Shown one piece after another: positions 1 through 5,633 of a stretch of 8,109 nt of DNA. Source of the DNA: Pseudomonadota bacterium. Its GTDB lineage: Bacteria; Pseudomonadota; Alphaproteobacteria; Rhodobacterales; Rhodobacteraceae. Under the pieces are notes generated by a model. It made no database searches. It saw only the letters and a program-made list of their open reading frames with translations, and was not told the DNA's origin. Location of the stretch: assembly GCA_027592105.1 (NCBI GenBank), contig JAQCLA010000110.1, positions 1 through 8,109 on the forward strand. The letters run 5' to 3'. The position numbers and the translations under genes were made by a program. How positions within the stretch are numbered: the stretch's first letter is position 1; every line of letters starts with the position of its first letter.

Positions 1-789
1 CATCAGCGCATGGCCATGATCGTATTTATGCCCGCCCTGTTTGGCGATTTCGCCGGCCTGTGGCGCGCCAAGCAGCACAACATCGCCCTGCCCCGCCCGG
101 CCTTGCCGATCTAGCCCGATATCGCACACCACGACATGGCCGCAAAAATCAGGTCCGCGATCAAGAAGATGCCCCGGCTTTTGCGCATGAAACGTCACCG
201 TCAGATCCGCGCGAAAGCCTGCCGCTTCTCCCGCCGCATCCACCAAAACGCGACCGGAGTCCGCACAAAGCCCCGAAGGTATATCGACCGCGACCCTGTG
301 CCAGTGATCAAAGGCTTGGCTCCCCAGCGGCGTCAGCATCGCTTGCACCAGATCAGGCGCCAAACTACGCGTCAGCCCCGTGCCGAAGAGCGCATCCACG
401 ATCACGCCGCCGCGTGGATCGGGCAAGGCCGCGACGGGCAAAGGTTGGATTGTCCCCATCGCAGCCCAACGCGCATTTTGCGCGGCCGCATCCCCCGACA
501 AATGCGCGGGGTCGCCCCAAGCGAAAACCGCGACCTCCCACCCCCATTCCTGCAAAAGGCGCGCGATCACGTAACCATCGCCGCCGTTATTGCCCGGTCC
601 ACACAGCACGATGGCCCGGCCCGGCACCTCAGCCAGTTTGGGCCAATGCGCAAAGATGGCATCGACCACGGCACGACCGGCGCGTTCCATCAGCGCGCCG
701 CCCGTGACGGCACCGCTGTCGATGACGGCCTTTTCGATGGCGCGCATCTGCGCGGCGGTGACAAGGCTGGTGGCGCTCGATGTTTTCAT
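1..789 (-). CDS. nnr: Bifunctional NAD(P)H-hydrate epimerase / ADP- or ATP-dependent dehydratase, partial (C-terminus outside window)
   Basis: This cytoplasmic metabolite-repair enzyme restores damaged hydrated NADH and NADPH. The N-terminal YjeF-type domain epimerises the R and S hydrates, and the C-terminal carbohydrate-kinase-like domain dehydrates the S form. The window holds 263 residues from the ATG at 787-789. They contain the epimerase signature GPGNNGGDGYV (residues 64-74), the VDALFGTGL strand with the presumed catalytic Asp132, and VDIPSGL (168-174). Residues 254-262 (HKYDHGHAL) match the opening motif of the dehydratase domain, so this is the fused form, which is usually about 500 residues long. 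Roughly half is missing beyond base 1. The start is supported by a typical N-terminus (LVTAAQMRAIE), although the ribosome site is weak (GTGAG). It is transcribed divergently from glnB. Family assignment is secure. The dehydratase half is inferred from its first residues only. Confidence 0.93.
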   Translation of the reverse strand, partial: MKTSSATSLVTAAQMRAIEKAVIDSGAVTGGALMERAGRAVVDAIFAHWPKLAEVPGRAIVLCGPGNNGGDGYVIARLLQEWGWEVAVFAWGDPAHLSGDAAAQNARWAAMGTIQPLPVAALPDPRGGVIVDALFGTGLTRSLAPDLVQAMLTPLGSQAFDHWHRVAVDIPSGLCADSGRVLVDAAGEAAGFRADLTVTFHAQKPGHLLDRGPDFCGHVVVCDIGLDRQGRAGQGDVVLLGAPQAGEIAKQGGHKYDHGHALM

Positions 790-799
790 TTCGCTCACT

Positions 800-810
800 T
801 TTGCAGCAAA
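800..810. repeat. Perfect 11-bp palindrome, possible operator
   Basis: The sequence TTTGCAGCAAA has 5-base arms (TTTGC and GCAAA) around a single central A. It ends 10 bases upstream of the nnr start and would lie near the transcription start of the weak nnr promoter candidate, where a repressor could act. I do not recognise it as the box of a specific regulator. A palindrome this short can arise by chance. Confidence 0.3.
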
Positions 811-920
811 TCGTCTATTTTTTAATCACAGCATGTCAGAATCCTGAGCATCCCGTGCATTCTGGATCGTAGCGCATGGATTCCCCGCGCGCAAAATGGT
901 GTCAGGAACCCGCACATACG

Positions 921-926
921 AGGAGG
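921..926 (+). promoter_or_regulatory. Ribosome binding site of glnB
   Basis: AGGAGG is a full-strength Shine-Dalgarno sequence ending 10 bases before the ATG at 937. It decides the start: the in-frame TTG at 928 lies only one base after it and cannot be served by it. Starting at 937 gives the canonical 112-residue PII protein. Confidence 0.85.
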
Positions 927-936
927 CTTGGGCCGC

Positions 937-1275
937 ATGAAAAAGATCGAAGCGATCATCAAACCCTTCAAGCTCGACGAGGTGAAGGAAGCGCTGCAGG
1001 AGATCGGCATTCAGGGCCTCAGCGTGACCGAGGTAAAGGGTTTCGGACGCCAGAAGGGTCATACCGAACTTTATCGCGGTGCAGAATATGTCGTTGATTT
1101 CCTGCCCAAGGTGAAGATCGAGGTTGTCTTGACCGATGACATGGTCGATGCCGCGATCGAGGCGATCATCAGCGCCGCCAAAACCGACAAGATCGGCGAT
1201 GGCAAGATTTTCGTCTCCGATATCTCGCAGGCGATCCGTATTCGTACCGGCGAAACCGGCGACGACGCAATTTAA
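937..1275 (+). CDS. glnB: Nitrogen regulatory protein PII
   Basis: PII is a small trimeric cytoplasmic sensor that reads 2-oxoglutarate, ATP/ADP and, through its uridylylation, glutamine. It controls glutamine synthetase adenylylation and the NtrB/NtrC system. The 112 residues are exactly the family length and begin MKKIEAIIKPFKL. The T-loop (about 37-55) contains ELYRGAEYVVDF with the uridylylation site Tyr51. The B-loop carries TDKIGDGKIFV (83-93), and Arg101 and Arg103 of the C-terminal nucleotide-binding stretch IRIRTGE are present. No disruption is seen. It lies 75 bases upstream of glnA, the usual glnBA arrangement of alphaproteobacteria, and both genes probably share a transcript. I call it GlnB rather than the paralogue GlnK because it is next to glnA and not amtB. 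Sequence alone separates the two poorly. Confidence 0.96.
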   Translation: MKKIEAIIKPFKLDEVKEALQEIGIQGLSVTEVKGFGRQKGHTELYRGAEYVVDFLPKVKIEVVLTDDMVDAAIEAIISAAKTDKIGDGKIFVSDISQAIRIRTGETGDDAI

Positions 1276-1350
1276 GCCGCTGGCCAAGGGGCGAGTAACG
1301 CACCAATCGGCCAAGCAATCACACGACCATTACGTCAGGGGAAGGTCACG

Positions 1351-2757
1351 ATGAGCAAAGAACACCTTTTGAACATGATCAAGGAAGAAGGGGCGGAATA
1401 TGTCGATATCCGCTTCACCGATCCGCGCGGCAAGCTGCAGCATGTGACGGTCATGTCCGACCTCGTCGACGAGGACTTCATTGAAGAAGGCTTCATGTTT
1501 GACGGTTCTTCGATTTCCGGTTGGAAGGGTATCGAAGCTTCCGACATGAAACTCATGCTCGACACCGAAAGCGCCTATGTCGATCCCTTCTACGCCGAAA
1601 AGACCATCTGCGTGCATTGCAACGTGGTCGAGCCCGACACGGGTGAGGCCTACAACCGCGACCCGCGCGGCATCGCACTCAAGGCCGAGGCTTATCTGAA
1701 GTCCTCGGGTATCGGTGACGCGGCCTATTTCGGCCCCGAAGCTGAATTCTTCGTCTTCGACGATGTCCGCTACGCCGTTTCGATGAACAAGGTCTCCTTC
1801 GAAGTCGACGCTGTCGACGGCGCATGGAACACCGACACCGAATACGAGATGGGCAACAGCGGTCACCGCCCCGGCATCAAGGGCGGCTATTTCCCGGTCA
1901 ACCCGATCGACCCGGCACAAGATCTGCGTTCGGAAATGCTCTCGACGATGAAGCGCATCGGCATGAAGGTCGACAAGCACCATCACGAGGTTGCCTCGAA
2001 CCAGCACGAACTCGGCCTGATCTTCGGCACGCTGACAAAGCAGGCCGATGACATCCAGAAGTACAAGTATGTCATCCACAACGTGGCGCATGCCTATGGC
2101 AAGTCGGCGACCTTCATGCCCAAGCCCATGGCCGGCGACAACGGCACCGGCATGCATGTGAACATGTCGATCTGGAAAGACGGCAAGCCGCTGTTCGCAG
2201 GCGACAAATATGCTGACCTGTCGAATGAGGCGCTGTATTTCATCGGCGGTATCCTCAAGCACGCCAAGGCGCTTAACGCCTTCACCAACCCGTCGACCAA
2301 CAGCTACAAGCGTTTGATCCCCGGTTTCGAAGCCCCCGTTCTGCGCGCCTATTCGGCGCGTAACCGCTCGGGCTGCGTGCGTATTCCGTGGACGGAAAGC
2401 CCCAAGGCAAAGCGTGTCGAGGCCCGTTTCCCCGATCCGTCGGCGAACCCCTACCTCGCATTCTCGGCCCTGCTGATGGCCGGCCTCGATGGTATCGCGA
2501 ACAAGATCCACCCCGGCGATCCTTCGGACAAAGATCTTTATGATCTGCCCCCCGAAGAGCTGGCATCGATCCCCACCGTTTGCGCAAGCTTGCGCGAGGC
2601 GCTGGAAGAGTTGGAAGCCAATCACGACTTCCTGCTCAAGGGCGGCGTCTTCGACAAGGACCAGATCGAAGCCTATATCGCGCTCAAGTGGCAGGAGGTT
2701 TACGCCTTCGAGCACACACCCCACCCGATCGAATACAAGATGTATTACAGCTGCTAA
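1351..2757 (+). CDS. glnA: Glutamine synthetase type I
   Basis: This enzyme makes glutamine from glutamate, ammonia and ATP, the main route of ammonium assimilation, as a cytoplasmic dodecamer. The 468 residues match the usual GSI-beta length. Visible motifs are FMFDGSSISGWKGI near residue 50, the metal-binding GPEAEFFVFD (Glu130 and Glu132), the HHHEVASNQHE region, the ATP signature KPMAGDNGTGMHVNMS, the substrate-binding RNRSGCVRIPW, and the adenylylation loop LYDLPPEE with Tyr397 in exactly the classical position. It should therefore be switched off by adenylylation under PII control. The ATG at 1351 is preceded by AGGGGAAGG five bases upstream. It ends at TAA 2755-2757, and a strong terminator follows within 20 bases. 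No unusual residues were noticed. Confidence 0.98.
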   Translation: MSKEHLLNMIKEEGAEYVDIRFTDPRGKLQHVTVMSDLVDEDFIEEGFMFDGSSISGWKGIEASDMKLMLDTESAYVDPFYAEKTICVHCNVVEPDTGEAYNRDPRGIALKAEAYLKSSGIGDAAYFGPEAEFFVFDDVRYAVSMNKVSFEVDAVDGAWNTDTEYEMGNSGHRPGIKGGYFPVNPIDPAQDLRSEMLSTMKRIGMKVDKHHHEVASNQHELGLIFGTLTKQADDIQKYKYVIHNVAHAYGKSATFMPKPMAGDNGTGMHVNMSIWKDGKPLFAGDKYADLSNEALYFIGGILKHAKALNAFTNPSTNSYKRLIPGFEAPVLRAYSARNRSGCVRIPWTESPKAKRVEARFPDPSANPYLAFSALLMAGLDGIANKIHPGDPSDKDLYDLPPEELASIPTVCASLREALEELEANHDFLLKGGVFDKDQIEAYIALKWQEVYAFEHTPHPIEYKMYYSC

Positions 2758-2775
2758 CCAGCAGTTGGATCAAAC

Positions 2776-2809
2776 AAACGGGCGCCCTTGGGCGCCCGTT
2801 TTGCTTTTT
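2776..2809 (+). terminator. Intrinsic terminator of glnBA, possibly bidirectional
   Basis: AACGGGCGCCC (2777-2787) pairs perfectly with GGGCGCCCGTT (2790-2800), and one more A-T pair extends the stem to 12 bp. The formal two-base loop would open to four. On the plus strand the stem runs into TTTTGCTTTTT. Read on the minus strand it runs into GTTTGTTTG, a weaker U-rich tail that could also stop the opposing operon, whose last gene ends at 2832. Confidence 0.92.
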
Positions 2810-2831
2810 GCAACGGCCCGTCGGAAGACCG

Positions 2832-3023
2832 TCAAAACCGCCCGAAACGGCGGATCAATTGCATCGCCTTCTTAGTGCGGTTGCCGTTTTGTTGGGCTTG
2901 GGCTTGTTGCTCGGGGGTTGCATCGGCACGGCCCTGCGTCAGCTTGTCGATCCCGGCATTCATACCGCGATTGACGACTTGGCGGACAACCTGCCTAATC
3001 ACCATGTTGATGACACGTTCCAT
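2832..3023 (-). CDS. Small basic protein of unknown function (63 residues) at the end of the argS-scpB operon
   Basis: I do not recognise this as a named family. From the ATG at 3021-3023 it gives 63 residues: an N-terminal stretch of alternating hydrophobic and basic residues (VINMVIRQVVRQVVNRGMN) that could form an amphipathic helix, a Gln-rich middle (PEQQAQAQQNG), and a basic C-terminus (MQLIRRFGRF). No signal peptide, cysteine or clear membrane span is seen. A ribosome site (GAGG, eight bases before the ATG) supports this start. An in-frame ATG at 3105-3107 would add 28 residues of unremarkable composition and lacks such a site. It lies 99 bases after scpB on the same strand and just before the glnBA terminator. 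Similar short proteins (a helix rich in V, I and R, then a polar tail) occur in Rhodobacterales as I recall, but I cannot confirm homology here. Confidence 0.65.
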   Translation of the reverse strand: MERVINMVIRQVVRQVVNRGMNAGIDKLTQGRADATPEQQAQAQQNGNRTKKAMQLIRRFGRF

Positions 3024-3088
3024 ACGACTGACCTCGTTACTCTCATACAAACCCGATTTGGGCCACTCACGTTTTGCTTCCACAACGA

Positions 3089-3106
3089 TACCGCAGAAAT
3101 GCGGCA
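3089..3106 (-). repeat. Short hairpin between scpB and the small protein gene
   Basis: On the minus strand TGCCGCA and TGCGGTA pair (five Watson-Crick pairs, one G-T wobble, one T-A) around a TTTC loop, 17 bases past the scpB stop. No T-tract follows, so it is not a standard terminator. It could protect the 3' end of the scpAB message or have no function. Confidence 0.35.
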
Positions 3107-3122
3107 AAGTCAGGTCACGGAA

Positions 3123-3821
3123 TTATTGGCCCTCATCATCGATCAGATCGTCATCATGATCGTCGCGCATGGCCATTTCCGCGTCATCTTCGAACATATC
3201 GCCCGTATCGCTTTGACCAAGCACCTCGGGCTCGCCGCCTTCGGGTGGGCGGTTTTCCAATAGCCCCGCCTCGCGCAATTCCTTGAGCCCGGGCAGATCG
3301 CGGGCCGATTCCAGCCCGAAATGATCGAGAAAGCCTTGCGTGACCACATAGGTCACAGGCCGACCCGGCGTCATGCGGCGGCGGCCGAAACGCACCCATT
3401 CCATCTCGATCAACTGATCGACCGTCCCCTTGGAAGCAGAGACGCCACGGATTTCCTCGATCTCGGCGCGGGTGACGGGCTGGTGATAGGCGATAATCGC
3501 CAATGTCTCGATCGCCGCACGGCTCAGCTTGCGTGTCTCGACTGTCTCGCGCGACATCAGGAAACCCAGATCGGCCGCCGTGCGGATCGCCCATGCCTCG
3601 CCCACGCGGGCCAGCGTCACCCCCCGCCCCTCGTAGCGCTTGCGCAACAGCTGCAACGCCTCGGCCGCATCGCAGCCATGCGGCATGCGCGCTTCCATCT
3701 CCGATAGGCTCAGCGGGCGGGCGGCGGCAAACAGCATCGCTTCGACCATGCGCTCCTGCTCGGCCAAGGGGGGGGCGCGAAACAGGCTTTCTTCGCGCAC
3801 AGGTTTGGGCGTGTCCGCCAT
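3123..3821 (-). CDS. scpB: Segregation and condensation protein B
   Basis: ScpB is the winged-helix subunit that dimerises and binds the kleisin ScpA in the bacterial SMC condensin, which organises and separates chromosomes on the nucleoid. The 232 residues show two winged-helix units. The first covers about 22-90 (EQERMVEAMLFAAARPLSLS onward). The second covers about 97-170 and contains the family signature LSRAAIETLAIIAYHQPVTR (99-118), then EIRGVSASKGTVDQL and GRPVTYVVTQGFLDHFGL. The C-terminal tail (about 208-232) is very acidic, typical of ScpB tails, which vary in length. The ATG at 3819-3821 directly follows the TAG of scpA with no gap. Its ribosome site GGAGG lies inside the scpA end, so the two are probably translationally coupled, giving matched subunit amounts. 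Confidence 0.95.
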   Translation of the reverse strand: MADTPKPVREESLFRAPPLAEQERMVEAMLFAAARPLSLSEMEARMPHGCDAAEALQLLRKRYEGRGVTLARVGEAWAIRTAADLGFLMSRETVETRKLSRAAIETLAIIAYHQPVTRAEIEEIRGVSASKGTVDQLIEMEWVRFGRRRMTPGRPVTYVVTQGFLDHFGLESARDLPGLKELREAGLLENRPPEGGEPEVLGQSDTGDMFEDDAEMAMRDDHDDDLIDDEGQ

Positions 3822-4622
3822 CTACTCGTCCCTCCGACGCAATTCGATCGGCGAAAAGGTCTCGGATTGCCGGATCAGCACCTTGCCCGCCTTGGCCAAT
3901 TCCAGCGCTGCCGCGAAACTCGCCGCCATGGCAGAGCGGCGGCGCTTAGGATCGCCGCGCCATTCCTCCGGCAAATAGCTTGCCAGCGCGGTCCATTCAC
4001 CGGCATAGCCGATCAGCCCGCGCATCCGGTCCAGCGCCTGTTCCATGGTCAGTACATTCTCACGATCCATGACAAAGGGGCGGAACTCGTCTTTCGTGCG
4101 AATGCGGGCATAGGCCTGCATCAGATCGAGCAGACCGGCTGTATAGGTCACGCGCCGCGCGGTCGCGACCTCTTGCTCTTCGCCGCGCGTGAAGCGGTCT
4201 TGCCCCAAGCGGTCGCGCGCCATGAGTTTGGCCGCGCAATCACGCATCGCGGCCAAGCGCTCGAGCTGAAAGGCCAGATAGGCGGCCATTTCCTCGCCCG
4301 ATGGCCCATCCTCGGAGGGGTCGGGCGGCAAAAGCAGGCGCGATTTGAGGAAGGCAAGCCACGCCGCCATCACAAGGTAATCGGCCGCCAATTCGATCCT
4401 GAGCGCGCGCGCCTGTTCGATGAAGGTCAGATATTGTTCGGTCAGCTTGAGGATCGAGATCTTGCGCAGATCCACCTTTTGGCTGCGCGACAAGCTCAAC
4501 AATAGGTCGAGCGGCCCCTCGAACCCGTCCACATCGACGATCAGCGCCTCGGCCGCGCGGCGCGAGGCGACCGCATCCCATTGGGTGTCCGCATCATTGG
4601 CGGGCACAGGCGTGTCAGCCAT
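3822..4622 (-). CDS. scpA: Segregation and condensation protein A (kleisin)
   Basis: ScpA is the kleisin that bridges the two SMC heads and recruits ScpB in the condensin complex. The 266 residues carry the diagnostic N-terminal FEGPLDLLL (34-42) and the second kleisin signature AADYLVMAAWLAFLKSRLLL (79-98). A variable middle follows, then a short C-terminal winged helix with ALELAKAGKVLIRQSETFSPIEL. The start is the ATG at 4620-4622, which overlaps the nagZ stop (ATGGCTGA, 8 bases) and has a GGAGAGG ribosome site within the nagZ end. A longer reading to 4724 would lie inside nagZ and gives no family-like residues. The 8-base overlap upstream and zero-base junction downstream indicate coupled translation of nagZ, scpA and scpB. 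smc itself is not in the window. Confidence 0.95.
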   Translation of the reverse strand: MADTPVPANDADTQWDAVASRRAAEALIVDVDGFEGPLDLLLSLSRSQKVDLRKISILKLTEQYLTFIEQARALRIELAADYLVMAAWLAFLKSRLLLPPDPSEDGPSGEEMAAYLAFQLERLAAMRDCAAKLMARDRLGQDRFTRGEEQEVATARRVTYTAGLLDLMQAYARIRTKDEFRPFVMDRENVLTMEQALDRMRGLIGYAGEWTALASYLPEEWRGDPKRRRSAMAASFAAALELAKAGKVLIRQSETFSPIELRRRDE

Positions 4623-5628
4623 AGACCTCTCCGTCCAGAAGATCGGCAAGGTCGGCCTCTGCGGCGGCGATGTCAAGCGGCGCGGGATGGGCGCGTTGGG
4701 CCAACGCGCGCTCACAGCGCGCAAGGGCCGCCCCGCTCAATGCGCCGGTATCGGCCAGAACCAAGGCCATTTCGGCCCGGTCGCCATTGCAATGCAGGAT
4801 CAAATCGCAGCCCGCCGCACAGGCACGCGCGGCGCGTTCGCCGATCGGTCCGGGCAGCGCACCCATCGACAGATCATCCGTCATCAGCGCCCCGTCAAAG
4901 CCGATCTCGCTACGGATCATGCCAATCAAATCACGCGAGAAGGTGGCGGGCAAATCACGGTCGATCGCTTCGTAGACGATATGGGCGGTCATGCCCAAGG
5001 GAAGATCGGCCAAGGGTTTGAAGGCCGCGAAATCGACCTGCATCAATTCTTCCAAGGTGGCACTAACGCGCGGCAGGCTGAGGTGGCTGTCCACCTCGCC
5101 CAGACCGTAACCGGGCAGATGCTTGAGCACGGGCAAAACGCCACCCGCGACCAAGCCTTGCGCCACGGCGCGCCCCGCGCCGATCACCGTATCGGCTTCG
5201 GTGCCGTAAAGGCGATTGAGCAGCACGGGATGCGTCGTTTCACGCGCCACATCGGCCAGCGGCATGCAATTCACATCGATGCCCATTTCGCGCAATTCAT
5301 GCGCGATGAGGCGTGCGCGCAGATACATGGCGCGCGCCGCACGCGCGGGCCCTGCTTGGGCCATCTGCTCAAGTGCTGGGCGCCACTGCCGCCAATAGGG
5401 CGCGCGCATGCGCTGGACGCGTCCGCCCTCTTGATCGATCAGGATCGGGGCGTCGCGCCCTACGGCTGCACGCAGATCAGAGGTCAGCGCCAAAAGCTGC
5501 GTGGGATCTTCGATATTGCGGGCAAACAGGATAAAGCCCCACGGCTGGGCTTCGGCAAAAAAACGCGCCTCATCGGGCGAGAGGCGCGGGCCTTCGCAAC
5601 CCAAGATCGTGGCCGAAAGCCCGGACAT
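4615..5628 (-). CDS. nagZ: Beta-N-acetylhexosaminidase, glycoside hydrolase family 3
   Basis: NagZ is a cytoplasmic enzyme that removes N-acetylglucosamine from imported anhydro-muropeptides during peptidoglycan recycling. In some bacteria its products control AmpC beta-lactamase induction. The 337 residues match the family. LIDQEGGRVQRMR (63-74) is the characteristic GH3 stretch. DSH (180-182) is the family's Asp-His acid/base dyad, and MTDDLSMGAL (249-258) contains the nucleophile aspartate. The usual KHFPGHG or KHIPGHG motif reads KHLPGYG (169-175), a noticeable change in the substrate-binding loop. The start ATG at 5626-5628 lies 5 bases after the stop of the SPOR gene and is preceded by an AGG ribosome site. 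The reading frame is open up to 5826, but that extension lies within the SPOR coding region and is not family-like. Confidence 0.94.
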   Translation of the reverse strand: MSGLSATILGCEGPRLSPDEARFFAEAQPWGFILFARNIEDPTQLLALTSDLRAAVGRDAPILIDQEGGRVQRMRAPYWRQWRPALEQMAQAGPARAARAMYLRARLIAHELREMGIDVNCMPLADVARETTHPVLLNRLYGTEADTVIGAGRAVAQGLVAGGVLPVLKHLPGYGLGEVDSHLSLPRVSATLEELMQVDFAAFKPLADLPLGMTAHIVYEAIDRDLPATFSRDLIGMIRSEIGFDGALMTDDLSMGALPGPIGERAARACAAGCDLILHCNGDRAEMALVLADTGALSGAALARCERALAQRAHPAPLDIAAAEADLADLLDGEVYG

Positions 5629-5633
5629 GCGCG

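Larger units (their letters stand above)
790..936. promoter_or_regulatory. Divergent nnr / glnBA intergenic region with putative promoters
   Basis: These 147 bases lie between two divergent starts and must hold the promoters for nnr (minus) and glnBA (plus). The most AT-rich part is 808-830. For nnr, a weak sigma70-like pair can be drawn on the minus strand: CTGACA (834-839), a 16-base spacer, and TAGACG (812-817), which would give a very short leader. I could not find a convincing -35/-10 pair or a -24/-12 sigma54 pair for glnB. Only half of an NtrC-type site (GGTGT, 898-902) is visible. An 11-base palindrome sits at 800-810 and is listed separately. Promoter positions are inference. Confidence 0.4.

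Noticed and set aside
136..825. 229-residue plus-strand open frame opposite nnr
   Set aside because: The minus strand encodes clear nnr motifs through the same bases. The plus-strand product is Arg/His-rich without recognisable features.
887..903. NtrC-type binding site upstream of glnB
   Set aside because: Only the right half (GGTGT) resembles the TGCACC-N5-GGTGCA consensus. The left half does not match. No -24/-12 sigma54 promoter with correct GG-N10-GC spacing was found.
928..936. Earlier TTG start for glnB
   Set aside because: It is one base from AGGAGG, too close for initiation, and adds three residues absent from the conserved PII N-terminus.
1281..1313. Inverted repeat TGGCC / GGCCA between glnB and glnA
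   Set aside because: The arms are only five bases with a 23-base loop and no T-tract. This is too weak to call an attenuator or terminator.
1330..2724. 464-residue open frame on the minus strand opposite glnA
   Set aside because: It mirrors glnA codons. Long antisense frames are expected in high-GC genes with biased third positions. glnA is unambiguous, and the antisense product shows no family motif.
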